DNA of 64,000 nt, taken from positions 186,001 through 250,000 of the forward strand of contig NZ_JACEHE010000010.1 in the NCBI RefSeq assembly GCF_013778455.1. Direction: 5' to 3'. Position numbers and translations under genes: made by a program. The notes under the pieces are model-generated. The model was not told the DNA's origin. It made no database searches and worked only from the letters and a program-made list of their open reading frames with translations. Positions 1 through 8,314 of this stretch are shown in pieces (position 1 is the stretch's first letter; every line of letters begins with the position of its first letter). The DNA comes from Streptomyces himalayensis subsp. himalayensis (lineage in GTDB: Bacteria; Actinomycetota; Actinomycetes; Streptomycetales; Streptomycetaceae).

Positions 1-1627
1 ACAGCTCGCTGTCCTGGCAGTACGCGTTGTTGTTGCCGCGCTGGGTGCGGGCGAACTCGTCGCCGTGGCTGAGCATCGGTACGCCCTGGGAGAGCATCAG
101 CGTGGCGATGAAGTTGCGCATCTGGCGCAGGCGCAACTCCAGCACCTCGGGGTCGTCGGTCTCGCCCTCCGCTCCGCAGTTCCAGGACCGGTTGTGGCTC
201 TCGCCGTCGCGGTTGTCCTCGCCGTTGGCCTGGTTGTGCTTCTCGTTGTACGACACGAGATCGTGCATCGTGAAGCCGTCGTGGCAGGTCACGAAGTTGA
301 TCGAGGCGAGCGGGCGGCGCCCGTCGTCCTGGTACAGATCGGACGAACCGGTCAGCCGGGAGGCGAACTCGGCGAGTGTCCGTGGCTCGCCGCGCCACAT
401 GTCGCGCACCGTGTCGCGGTACTTGCCGTTCCACTCGGTCCACAGCGGCGGGAAGTTCCCCACCTGGTAGCCGCCCTCGCCGACGTCCCAGGGTTCCGCG
501 ATCAGCTTCACCTGCGACACCACCGGGTCCTGCTGCACGAGGTCGAAGAACGACGACAGCCGGTCCACCTCGTGGAACTGCCTCGCCAGCGTCGCCGCGA
601 GATCGAACCGGAAGCCGTCCACATGCATCTCGGTGACCCAGTACCGCAGCGAGTCCATGATCAGCTGCAGCACGTGCGGCGACCGCATGAGCAGGGAGTT
701 TCCGGTCCCTGTAGTGTCCATGTAGTAGCGGGGATCGTCCGCCAGACGGTAGTACGACGCGTTGTCCAGGCCCCGGAAGGACAGCGTCGGGCCCAGGTGG
801 TTGCCCTCGGCCGTGTGGTTGTAGACGACATCCAGGATGACCTCGATGCCGGCCTGGTGCAGGGCGCGCACCGCCGACTTGAACTCCAGCACCTGCTGGC
901 CGCGGTCGCCCCAGGAGGCGTAGGCGTTGTGCGGTGCGAAGAAGCCGATGGTGTTGTAGCCCCAGTAGTTGTTCAGGCCCATCTCCACCAGGCGGTGATC
1001 GTTCACGAACTGGTGGACCGGCATCAGCTCGAGGGCCGTCACGCCCAGCTCGGTCAGGTGTTCAAGGATCGCCGGATGGGCCAGGGCCGCGTAGGTGCCC
1101 CGCAGCTCGTCGGGCAGCGCCGGGTGCATCATGGTCAGGCCCTTCACATGGGCCTCGTAGATCACCGTCCGGTGGTAGTCGGTGCGCGGCAGCCGGTCGT
1201 CGCCCCAGTCGAAGTACGGATTGACCACCACGGACGCCATCGTGTGCGGCGCCGAGTCCAGGTCGTTGCGCTTGTGGGGCTCGCCGAAGTGGTAGCCGTA
1301 GACCTCCTCGCCCCACTCGATGCGGCCGCTGACCGCGCGCGCGTAGGGGTCGAGGAGCAGCTTCGCCGAGTTGCACCGCTGGCCGCGCTCGGGTGCGTAC
1401 GGCCCGTGCACCCGGAAGCCGTAGCGCTGCCCCGGCATGATCCCGGGCAGGTAGGCGTGCCGCACGAAGGCGTCGCTCTCGCGCAGCTCGACGGCTGTCT
1501 CCGAGCCGTCGTCGTGCAGCAGACACAGCTCGATGCGGTGCGCGGCCTCCGAGAAGACCGCGAAGTTCGTACCGGCGCCGTCGTACGTGGCGCCGAGGGG
1601 ATACGCCTGTCCAGGCCAGACCTGCAT
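1..1627 (-). CDS. glgX: Glycogen debranching enzyme GlgX (3' end outside window)
   Basis: The minus-strand frame opens with MQVWPGQAYPLGATYDGAGT and is uninterrupted to the window edge, so only the C-terminus is missing. It is an isoamylase-type GH13 debranching enzyme that hydrolyses alpha-1,6 branches of glycogen in the cytoplasm. The first ~110 residues (NFAVFSEAAHRIELCL, then PGQRYGFRVHGP) are the isoamylase N-terminal beta-sandwich. Near the edge, QGVPMLSHGDEFARTQ and NNNAYCQD are the conserved late-barrel sequences of GlgX/TreX proteins. The ATG at 1627 lies at the family's usual start. It is transcribed divergently from the amine-oxidase pair. GlgX versus TreX cannot be separated from sequence alone. 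Confidence 0.93.
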   Translation of the reverse strand, partial: MQVWPGQAYPLGATYDGAGTNFAVFSEAAHRIELCLLHDDGSETAVELRESDAFVRHAYLPGIMPGQRYGFRVHGPYAPERGQRCNSAKLLLDPYARAVSGRIEWGEEVYGYHFGEPHKRNDLDSAPHTMASVVVNPYFDWGDDRLPRTDYHRTVIYEAHVKGLTMMHPALPDELRGTYAALAHPAILEHLTELGVTALELMPVHQFVNDHRLVEMGLNNYWGYNTIGFFAPHNAYASWGDRGQQVLEFKSAVRALHQAGIEVILDVVYNHTAEGNHLGPTLSFRGLDNASYYRLADDPRYYMDTTGTGNSLLMRSPHVLQLIMDSLRYWVTEMHVDGFRFDLAATLARQFHEVDRLSSFFDLVQQDPVVSQVKLIAEPWDVGEGGYQVGNFPPLWTEWNGKYRDTVRDMWRGEPRTLAEFASRLTGSSDLYQDDGRRPLASINFVTCHDGFTMHDLVSYNEKHNQANGEDNRDGESHNRSWNCGAEGETDDPEVLELRLRQMRNFIATLMLSQGVPMLSHGDEFARTQRGNNNAYCQDSEL

Positions 1628-1738
1628 GGATACGACTCTTCCATTTCCGGCCCGGGTACGGGGGGCCACTCGGCTCCGAGTCTCCCTGAAAGTGAGTGAA
1701 CCTCCTAGGACTTCATGCCGTCCTACAGGGTGACCACA

Positions 1739-1777
1739 TACCCGGTATGCGTACTGACTACCCGGTATGCGTACTGA
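1739..1777. repeat. 20-bp tandem direct repeat in divergent promoter region
   Basis: TACCCGGTATGCGTACTGA occurs twice in perfect copies (1739-1757 and 1759-1777) separated by one C, a 20-bp period of about two helical turns. The pair lies between divergent glgX and the amine-oxidase operon, 39 bases before the GTG at 1816. The half-palindromic TACCCGGTA inside each copy would suit a dimeric regulator binding one face of the DNA. Function is inferred from position only. Confidence 0.6.
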
Positions 1778-1815
1778 GGGGACTGCAGAGACAGCAGGGA
1801 CTATAGGGGGAACAT

Positions 1816-2604
1816 GTGCGCGAACTAGCAAGACGCCATCTGGGCAAGGTGGTGGCAGGAGCGGCCATCGCAGTGGCGGGTACCGCTCTGATGGTCGCCG
1901 TCACGCTGCCGGGCGAGGCGGGCGCGGGGGAGCCGGCGGACAGGCGCACGTCCGCGGGCGCCGCGCAGCAGGACGCCGTACCCCCGGAGGGCATCGTCGA
2001 GACCGCGCCCACCGAGGCTGACCAGGGCGTCGGCAGCGATCCGCTCACCGACGACGAGCTGAAACGGGCCGAGCGGATCGCCGAGACCAGGGCGCTGCGG
2101 TCCGATGCCCGCGACGTCGACGGGGACCGCGGCCCGCAGCGGCTGTCCACCAATCTCAGCGAGCCGGCGCCGGACGACACGGCGCCCCAGCGTCGCGCCG
2201 ACGTCGTCTTCTACGACTACAAGACCGACGCCGTGATCACCAAGACTGTGAATCTCACCACAGGCAAGGTCGAACAGACGGATGTGGCGCATGGTGTGCA
2301 GCCGCCACCCAGCCAGGAGGAGCTGCGTGAGGCGGCACAACTGCTGATAGCCGACCCGCTCGGCGCGGACCTCAAGAACGACTACCGGCATGCCACGGAC
2401 AAGGAGCTGAGCGGCCCGGCCCAGCTGGAGCTGAGCGGCATGATCTTCCGCAAGGAGACCTTCCGGCAGGTGCCGTCCGGCCTCGCCGACTGCGGAGAGC
2501 ACCGGTGCCTGCGGGTGGTCGCCAAGGTCAGGAACGGCCCGTGGATAGACACCCGGTCCCTGGTCGTCGACCTCAGCGCCCGCACGGTCAGCCGCCTCGG
2601 CTGA
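1816..2604 (+). CDS. Secreted amine-oxidase N-domain-like protein (tyramine oxidase subunit B type)
   Basis: A 262-residue exported protein. The N-terminus has basic residues (RELARRHLGK) followed by a hydrophobic stretch at about 11-30, consistent with a signal peptide or anchor. Residues from about 125 on (DVVFYDYKTDAVITKTVNL, then DLKNDY, then SLVVDLSARTV) resemble the small N2/N3 domains that precede the catalytic domain in copper amine oxidases. From memory, this family is annotated in Streptomyces as tyramine oxidase subunit B. The GTG start has AGGGGG six bases upstream. The catalytic partner follows after 73 bases, so the two are very likely one operon. The role as a separate subunit is inference. 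Confidence 0.6.
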   Translation: MRELARRHLGKVVAGAAIAVAGTALMVAVTLPGEAGAGEPADRRTSAGAAQQDAVPPEGIVETAPTEADQGVGSDPLTDDELKRAERIAETRALRSDARDVDGDRGPQRLSTNLSEPAPDDTAPQRRADVVFYDYKTDAVITKTVNLTTGKVEQTDVAHGVQPPPSQEELREAAQLLIADPLGADLKNDYRHATDKELSGPAQLELSGMIFRKETFRQVPSGLADCGEHRCLRVVAKVRNGPWIDTRSLVVDLSARTVSRLG

Positions 2605-2677
2605 CCCGCCGCCCGCCTGCTTCTTCACGCCCCTTCTCCCGTACGCGATCTTCTCCTCCACGAAGGAGTCATTCCGC

Positions 2678-3985
2678 ATGCCCGTCAACAGACTCGCGCG
2701 CGCCCGCAAGCGAGCAGCCCTCGCCCTTGCGGTCTCCGCGCTCCTCGGCACCGCCGTGACCGCCGCAGGCCCCGCCTCCGCCGCGCCCGACCGGGCACCT
2801 GAGGCCCCGGCCGCCGCCCCCGGCTGCAGCGCCGCCTATCGCATCGAGCAGACCCTCGACGGCGGCACCACCTGGCGTATGTGCTGGCACTACAACACCC
2901 TCTCCGGACTCGTCCTGGACAAGATCAGCTACCAGCCCAAGGGCGAGCCCAGGCCCATACCCGTGCTCACCAGCGCACGCCTCGCCCAGATACACGTCCC
3001 CTACGACGACGGCGAGAGCGAGTACGACGACGTCACGGGAACCGACTTCGGGCAGGCGCTGCAGAACCTGAAGCCGGGTGAGTGCCCCGGCGGCACCATC
3101 AAGACCGTGAAGGTCCCCGACACGGGCAATGTGAAGGGCCTGTGCACCACGACACGCGCGCGTGGCCACGCCTACCGGCTCGCGAACGACGAGGGCACCA
3201 AGGTCTGGCAGGCCCAGGGCAAGGACTTGCTCGTGTACACGGTCAACAAGGCGTCCTGGTACGAGTACATCACCGAGTGGCGGTTCGGCTCGGACGGCAC
3301 GATCACCTCCAACGTGGGCGCGACCGGCAGCCTCTCGCCGTTCGACTACAACGGCGGCGACGGCCGCGGCTGGCCCATCGGCAAGGGCGCCCGCGCCTAC
3401 GCCGAGAGCCACGCCCACAACGTCTTCTGGCGGCTCAACTTCGGCCTCGACGGCTCGCCCAAGGCCAAGGTCGAGCAGTACGACTCGAAGGTGACCGCGC
3501 CGCGCGGCAACGGCACGCCGACGACGAGGACCACCCGGACGGCCGTCACCAAGGAACTCGCGGGCGACGCCAAGGCCATGCGCTGGTGGCGCGTCGTCAG
3601 CACGGCCGGCAGGAACAAGGACGGCCACCCGCGCAGTTACGAGATCGTGCCCGGCCACACCGACAAGTTCTCCGGACGTCCCTACACCCGGCACGACGTG
3701 TACTTCACCGAGTACAGGAAATGCGAGCAGTACGCGTCCAACAACCCGGGCTGCAGGGACGGCGTGCCGACCAGTGTCGACAAATGGGTGAACGGCCAGG
3801 CGCTCAGGCATCCGGTCACGTGGGTCAACATCGGTTTCCACCACATCGCCAGGGACGAGGACCAGCAGCCCATGCCGGTTCACTGGCAGGGCTTTTCACT
3901 GGTCCCGCGCGATGTGACGGCTATGAATCCGCTCACTCCCGCGGACCTCGCAGGGGAGAACGGCCAGCCGGAAGAGGGGAGTTGA
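2678..3985 (+). CDS. Copper amine oxidase catalytic-domain protein (tyramine oxidase-like), exported
   Basis: A 435-residue protein with a signal peptide (residues 1-36, cleavage near ASAA). Copper amine oxidases deaminate primary amines to aldehydes, H2O2 and NH3 using Cu(II) and a self-made topaquinone (TPQ). The catalytic core is recognisable. Candidate TPQ precursor Y195 lies in WYEY, followed by SDGTITSNVGATGSLS. Candidate Cu ligands are H245 and H247 in SHAHNVFWRLNFGLDG, with the third in NIGFHHIARDEDQQPMP (H388 or H389). The Y-to-HxH spacing (50 and 52) matches Arthrobacter oxidase. C136 and C156 could form the conserved disulfide. At 435 residues it is shorter than the usual 640-700 because the N-terminal domains are apparently encoded upstream. 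The usual Asn before TPQ is Trp here. Confidence 0.75.
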   Translation: MPVNRLARARKRAALALAVSALLGTAVTAAGPASAAPDRAPEAPAAAPGCSAAYRIEQTLDGGTTWRMCWHYNTLSGLVLDKISYQPKGEPRPIPVLTSARLAQIHVPYDDGESEYDDVTGTDFGQALQNLKPGECPGGTIKTVKVPDTGNVKGLCTTTRARGHAYRLANDEGTKVWQAQGKDLLVYTVNKASWYEYITEWRFGSDGTITSNVGATGSLSPFDYNGGDGRGWPIGKGARAYAESHAHNVFWRLNFGLDGSPKAKVEQYDSKVTAPRGNGTPTTRTTRTAVTKELAGDAKAMRWWRVVSTAGRNKDGHPRSYEIVPGHTDKFSGRPYTRHDVYFTEYRKCEQYASNNPGCRDGVPTSVDKWVNGQALRHPVTWVNIGFHHIARDEDQQPMPVHWQGFSLVPRDVTAMNPLTPADLAGENGQPEEGS

Positions 3986-4088
3986 GAAAGGACCCTGTGC
4001 ATCCGGCTGCACCGCCACCCGCTCCCGGAGTACCCTTCCTTGATCGTTGAACGGGGGAGTGCTCGGGGGAGCGGAAGGCGGTGCACGG

Positions 4089-5339
4089 GTGAGCTCGGGA
4101 GGGCTGGAGCTGCCCCCTGGTGACAGTGGTCACGAGGGGAGCTCCATGGACGCCCCACCGGGTGCGGTGTCCCTGGCGCGGCCGATGGAGATGGGATCTC
4201 AGATCGGACCCGAACTGGACTGGGGCCCCGACGCCTGGAGCGAGGTGCGTACGCGCGCGCAGCGGGCCGGTCGCGCCTACATCTGGCTGAACCTGGTCGA
4301 GCAGCGGCTGCGCGCCGTCGTGGCCGCCGTTCTGCGTCCCATCTACGAGCCCGTCCACGGCGACGACTGGGTCGTCGCGGCCGCCGGTCCCGCCGGGCAG
4401 GAGTGGGTGCAGCGTGCCGTCGCCGTACGGGAAGTCAGCCGCCGCAAGGGGTACTTGCTCGACCCGGCGGACGACAACATCCTGTCCTTCCTGACCCTCC
4501 CGCAGCTGCGCGAGCTGATGGTCCAGCACTGGCCCTGCTTCGAGCCCTACTTCGACGACCGGCGCGATGTCGAACTCGCTCTGGACGAGCTCGAGGTCAC
4601 CCGGAACGTGGTGTCCCGCAACCGCGCCCTGTCCGGGACGGTCCTCGCCCAGGCGGAACGCGCCTCCGCCCGTCTGCTCGACATACTCGGGGCCGGCTCC
4701 GACGTGCCGTCCGCGCGCCGGCTGCCCGTGGACGCCGTCGAGGACCTCGTCGGCGACCGGTACGCCGACGTGGTCGCCGTTCATTCGGACCGGGTGCGGC
4801 TGCTGCGGCAGTTCCCGGCCGAGGACATCTTCGGCGGTGCCCGGCGCCTCGACGCGATCGGCATCGGCCTGAACCTGCTCGTGCAGAACTTCTCCGGCCG
4901 GCGCCTTGTGCGCCTCGCCGAGTCGGGCTGCCGGGTGCGGCTGCTGTTCCTCAACCCGGCGTCCAGCGCCGTGAAGCGACGCGAGCGCGAACTCGGCCTC
5001 AAGCGGAGCGAGTTGAGCCGGTCGGTCGAGATGAACATCCTGCACATGAGGCGTGTGCGCGCCAAGCTGCGCGACCCCGGCGCCTTCGAGATCCAGGTCT
5101 TCGACGAGACACCCCGCTTCACGGCGTACCTGGTCGACGGGGACGGCTCGGACGGCATCGCCGTCGTCCAGTCGTATCTGCGCAGGACCCGTGGGATGGA
5201 GGCGCCTGTGCTGGTGCTGCGCGGCGGGGGCCGGGTGGTCAAGGCGGGTGATACCGGCGAAACGGGTGAGAGCGGTCTGTTCACGACATACCGCGAGGAG
5301 TTCGAGGCGGCTTGGATTGATTCGCGACCGGTGTCCTGA
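4089..5339 (+). CDS. SAV2148-type HEPN domain protein with PLD-like C-terminal domain
   Basis: A 416-residue cytoplasmic protein, highly conserved in Streptomyces; I recall the family being named after SAV2148. Residues ~45-180 form the HEPN-type helical region (RAYIWLNLVEQRLRAVVAAV), containing R83-PIYEPV-H90, which fits the R-x4-6-H pattern of HEPN ribonucleases. Residues ~240-395 (IGIGLNLLVQNFSGRRLVRL, then CRVRLLFLNP, then FEIQVFDETPRFTAYLVDGD) resemble the phospholipase-D-like, DUF5919-type domain often paired with signalling or toxin modules. The GTG at 4089 follows GGAAGGCG; ATG 4146 after GAGGGGAG is a possible shorter start. Enzyme activity is not known. Confidence 0.7.
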   Translation: MSSGGLELPPGDSGHEGSSMDAPPGAVSLARPMEMGSQIGPELDWGPDAWSEVRTRAQRAGRAYIWLNLVEQRLRAVVAAVLRPIYEPVHGDDWVVAAAGPAGQEWVQRAVAVREVSRRKGYLLDPADDNILSFLTLPQLRELMVQHWPCFEPYFDDRRDVELALDELEVTRNVVSRNRALSGTVLAQAERASARLLDILGAGSDVPSARRLPVDAVEDLVGDRYADVVAVHSDRVRLLRQFPAEDIFGGARRLDAIGIGLNLLVQNFSGRRLVRLAESGCRVRLLFLNPASSAVKRRERELGLKRSELSRSVEMNILHMRRVRAKLRDPGAFEIQVFDETPRFTAYLVDGDGSDGIAVVQSYLRRTRGMEAPVLVLRGGGRVVKAGDTGETGESGLFTTYREEFEAAWIDSRPVS

Positions 5340-5349
5340 CGTCGGGTCG

Positions 5350-5419
5350 TGAGGTGGGTGTCGTGAGGCCGGTTTCCTGAGGCCGGTTTCCTGAGGCTGG
5401 TGTACTGAGGCCGGTGTCC
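5350..5419. repeat. Five 14-bp tandem repeats (TGAGGCCGGTTTCC)
   Basis: Five contiguous 14-bp units lie at 5350, 5364, 5378, 5392 and 5406. The second and third are identical and the others differ at one to five positions. Every unit begins with TGA, and the array starts just after the stop codon of the HEPN gene, whose final bases (GGTGTCCTGA) resemble the unit. This looks like slippage growth of the gene's 3' end. It is non-coding in the forward frame because of the repeated stops. Confidence 0.8.
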
Positions 5420-5557
5420 TGAGCTTGTGGTGAACGGCCTCGCGATGTCCTTGTCGGCGCTCTGCGGCGGCGGGAAGCGGAACGTGCCCCTCTGATTGTC
5501 AGTGGCGGATGCGATCGTGATGGTCACTGGGGGAAAGCACTACGAAGGAGGGGCCGC

Positions 5558-6280
5558 ATGGGCTGGCACCGGGAGCTGCTGATCGGCTTCGACCTGGAGA
5601 CGACCGGGACGGATCCGCGCGAGGCGCGCATCGTCACGGGAGCCGTGATCGAGCTGAGGGGTGGGGAGCTGCTGGGGCACCGGGAGTGGCTGGCCGACCC
5701 CGGGGTCCCGATCCCCGCGGAGGCGGTGGCGGTGCACGGGATCACCGGCGAACGGGCAGCTGCCGAGGGCAGACCGGCCGACGAGGTCGCCGACGCGATA
5801 GCGGCCGTCCTCGTCTCGTACTGGCAGACGGGCGTGCCAGTCGTGGCGTACAACGCGGCCTTCGACCTGACGCTGCTCTCGGCGGAGCTGCGGCGGTACG
5901 GGCTGCCGTCGCTGCGCGACCGCCTCGGCGGTATCGATCCGGCCCCGGTCATCGACCCGTACACGATCGACCGCTCCGTCGACCGCTACCGCCGCGGCAA
6001 GCGCAACCTCGAAGCGGTCTGCACGGAGTACGGCGTGGCGCTGGACGCCGCGCATGACGCCTCGGCGGACGCCGTGGCCGCGGCCCGTCTCGCCTGCGCG
6101 ATAGCCGACCGCCACCCGAAGATCGCCGGCCTGGGCCCGGTGGAGCTCCACCGCCGCCAGATCCAGTGGTACGCGGAGTGGGCCGCCGACTTCCAGGGCT
6201 TCCTGCGGAAACAGGGGAACGCGGAGGCGGTGGTGGACGGGGTCTGGCCCGTGCGGGAGTTGGCGGAAGAGGCAGTTTGA
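5558..6280 (+). CDS. DEDDh-type 3'-5' exonuclease (DnaQ/EXOIII fold)
   Basis: A 240-residue protein of the DnaQ-like exonuclease family, which removes 3' nucleotides from DNA or RNA using two metal ions. The three Exo motifs are visible: I is FDLETTG (D and E ligands), II is AYNAAFDLTLL (D), and III is HDASADA (H and D, the DEDDh type). There is no polymerase, BRCT or UvrC domain, so this is a stand-alone trimming nuclease rather than a replicative epsilon subunit. The ATG at 5558 is preceded by AAGGAGG at the right distance. The substrate cannot be predicted. Confidence 0.88.
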   Translation: MGWHRELLIGFDLETTGTDPREARIVTGAVIELRGGELLGHREWLADPGVPIPAEAVAVHGITGERAAAEGRPADEVADAIAAVLVSYWQTGVPVVAYNAAFDLTLLSAELRRYGLPSLRDRLGGIDPAPVIDPYTIDRSVDRYRRGKRNLEAVCTEYGVALDAAHDASADAVAAARLACAIADRHPKIAGLGPVELHRRQIQWYAEWAADFQGFLRKQGNAEAVVDGVWPVRELAEEAV

Positions 6281-6306
6281 GGGGCAGCGCGTCGGGGCGC
6301 CGGCCG

Positions 6307-7173
6307 TCAGAACGGATACCAGCGCACCGTCTCGTCCTCGTCCCGCAAGGACGCCACCCGGCGGCGGAATTCGACCAGGGCTTTGGGGTTGGTGGGGGCG
6401 TGCTGTGCGACCCATGCGCAGCTCGCCGTCTCGCGGGCACCGCGCAGAACGCGGCAGCCCTCCCACTCGCGCACGTCCCAGCCGTACGCGTCCGTGAAGG
6501 CGCCGTATGCCTCGTCCGGCAGCCCGTAGCGGTCGTGGGTCAGCGCCATGACCACCAGGTCGTGTTCGCGTAGGTCGGAGGAGAACGTCTCCAGGTCCAC
6601 CAGGACCGGGCCGTCGGGGCCGACATGGACGTTGCGGGGGAGCGCGTCGCCGTGGATAGGGCCGGGCGGCAGATGCGGCTTCAGTGCGGCAGCGGCGGCC
6701 GCGAAGCCGTCGCGGCGCTCGCGCAGATACGCCGCGTCGGCCGGGTCGATCGCGTCGCCCGCGAGCCGCAGCCAGCGCTCGACGCCGCCGAGCAGCTCGC
6801 GGCGCGGGAACTCGAAGGAGGGGGAGGGAAGTGCGTGCACCACTCGTAGCAATTCGGCCAGATCGCGGGGCTCGGCGGGCCGCAGGGCCACCGCGATGCG
6901 GTGCCACAGCGTCACCGGATGGCCGTCGACCAGGAGGGGATCGGCCTCGGCGGCCCGCACTGCCGGTACGCCCGCCTCCGCGAGCCAGCCCGCGATGCGC
7001 AGCTCGCGCCGCGCGCGATCGAGGAGTTCGGCGCTCCGGCCCACCTTGACCACCAGGTCACCGGCCGCGAACACCGCGTTCTCGCCCAGGGCAAGCAGCT
7101 CCGCCTCCCGTGCCGCCGCATCCGGCAGCACGCCCGCCGCCGTCAGCACGTCCCGCGCCCGGGCCTCGTCCAT
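6307..7173 (-). CDS. Aminoglycoside phosphotransferase (APH) family kinase
   Basis: A 288-residue kinase-fold protein. The Brenner motif IHGDALPRNV carries the catalytic Asp, and VLVDLETFS is the metal-binding DxD-like loop. The N-lobe lysine is probably in DLVVKVGRS. The family phosphorylates small alcohols (aminoglycosides, choline, homoserine or sugars). Nothing here shows antibiotic resistance, and most chromosomal Streptomyces members are uncharacterised. GGAGG lies before the ATGATG; the second ATG (7173) has the better spacing. It follows the small Cys-containing ORF at 7191-7340 by under 20 bases and converges on the exonuclease gene. Confidence 0.85.
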   Translation of the reverse strand: MDEARARDVLTAAGVLPDAAAREAELLALGENAVFAAGDLVVKVGRSAELLDRARRELRIAGWLAEAGVPAVRAAEADPLLVDGHPVTLWHRIAVALRPAEPRDLAELLRVVHALPSPSFEFPRRELLGGVERWLRLAGDAIDPADAAYLRERRDGFAAAAAALKPHLPPGPIHGDALPRNVHVGPDGPVLVDLETFSSDLREHDLVVMALTHDRYGLPDEAYGAFTDAYGWDVREWEGCRVLRGARETASCAWVAQHAPTNPKALVEFRRRVASLRDEDETVRWYPF

Positions 7174-7190
7174 CATCCGCCTCCGCTCGA

Positions 7191-7340
7191 TCACGCCGTA
7201 CGCCCGCCAGTCTCGCATTTGCACAGGTAGAGACCGGTGAGAAGGGCCGGGAAGCGCCTGCGCAGTGCCTTGACGGCATCCGGGTCCGCCCCCACCATGA
7301 CGGGGGCCGCCTGGGCGGCCGGACCGCAGCCGCACCGCAT
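7191..7340 (-). CDS. Possible small cysteine-motif protein upstream of the APH gene
   Basis: A 49-codon ORF starting MRCGCGPAAQAAPVMV and ending LYLCKCETGGRTA. Two Cys pairs (CGC near the start and CKC near the end) could bind one Zn. Third codon positions are almost all G or C, as expected for a Streptomyces gene. The stop lies about 15 bases before the APH start, and GGAGG falls in between, suggesting co-transcription. There is no clear ribosome site before its own ATG, and I do not recognise a family. It may be a chance ORF in the divergent promoter region of the ABC operon. Confidence 0.4.
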   Translation of the reverse strand: MRCGCGPAAQAAPVMVGADPDAVKALRRRFPALLTGLYLCKCETGGRTA

Positions 7341-7378
7341 TCGGACCGTGACGAGCCGCCCCAAAGGAGCCGACTGCC

Positions 7379-8314
7379 GTGACCTTGGCGACCGCAACGA
7401 CGCGGTCAACGAAGCGCCCGCCCGCACCCGACGGCGACCGGCGTCTGACCGACCACGGCGCCTGGTTCCTGGTGCTGCCCGCGCTGCTGCCCATCCTGGT
7501 GCTCAGCGTCGGCCCCCTGCTCTACGGCATCGCGCTCGCCTTCACCGACGCGCAGTCGGGCCGTACCGCACCCACCCAGTGGATCGGGCTGCTCAACTTC
7601 CGCGACCTGCTGCACGACACGCTGTTCTGGGACTCGTTCCGCATCGGACTGTTATGGGCGGTCGGAGTCACCGTCCCGCAGTTCCTGCTGGCGCTCGGGC
7701 TCGCACTGCTGCTCAACCAGAACCTCCGGCTGCGCTGGCTGGCGCGGGCGCTCGCGATCATCCCCTGGGCGATGCCCGAGGTCGTCGTCGGCATCATGTG
7801 GCGCCTCGTCTACAACCCGGACGCGGGCATCCTCAACGAGACCCTCCGCGACCTCGGCCTCGGTGACGGACGCGACTGGCTCACGAGCCTCGCGACCGCG
7901 CTGCCCGCCGTGATCGTCGTCGGCGTCTGGGCGGGCATGCCGCAGACCACGGTGGTGCTGCTCGCCGGGCTGCAGAACACCCCGCGCGAGCTGCACGAGG
8001 CGGCGGCCATGGACGGCGCGGGTGCCTGGCGCCGCTTCCGCACGGTCACCTGGCCGGCCCTCCGGCCGGTCGCGCTCGCCATCACCGCGCTCAACCTGAT
8101 CTGGAACTTCAACTCCTTCGCGCTGGTCTACGTGCTGACCAGTGGTGGGCCCGGCGGCCGAACGCGGCTGCCGATGCTCTTCGCCTATGAAGAGGCCTTC
8201 CGCTACGGCCAGTTCGGTTATGCCGCCGCGATGGGCTGTGTGATGGTCGCCGTGATCTCGGTCGTGCTGGCCGTCCATCTGGTGGGCCGGCTGAGGGGAG
8301 GGGACCAGCGGTGA
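7379..8314 (+). CDS. Sugar ABC transporter permease (MalF type)
   Basis: A 311-residue inner membrane permease of the carbohydrate uptake CUT1 family, with six predicted membrane spans beginning near residue 28 (WFLVLPALLPILVLSVGP). The cytoplasmic EAA loop that docks the ATPase is EAAAMDGAGAWRRF. The GTG start has AAAGGAG upstream. It overlaps the next permease by four bases (GTGA), so translation is coupled. No ATPase is encoded nearby. In Streptomyces the shared MsiK ATPase commonly serves such systems, which I infer here. Confidence 0.93.
   Translation: MTLATATTRSTKRPPAPDGDRRLTDHGAWFLVLPALLPILVLSVGPLLYGIALAFTDAQSGRTAPTQWIGLLNFRDLLHDTLFWDSFRIGLLWAVGVTVPQFLLALGLALLLNQNLRLRWLARALAIIPWAMPEVVVGIMWRLVYNPDAGILNETLRDLGLGDGRDWLTSLATALPAVIVVGVWAGMPQTTVVLLAGLQNTPRELHEAAAMDGAGAWRRFRTVTWPALRPVALAITALNLIWNFNSFALVYVLTSGGPGGRTRLPMLFAYEEAFRYGQFGYAAAMGCVMVAVISVVLAVHLVGRLRGGDQR

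Noticed and set aside
65..1699. Long plus-strand frame opposite glgX
   Set aside because: His/Val/Arg-rich shadow of the debranching enzyme codons; no domain.
6307..7173. APH-type gene as an antibiotic resistance determinant
   Set aside because: Only the general kinase motifs are present; many chromosomal APH-fold proteins act on other substrates and the context gives no support.
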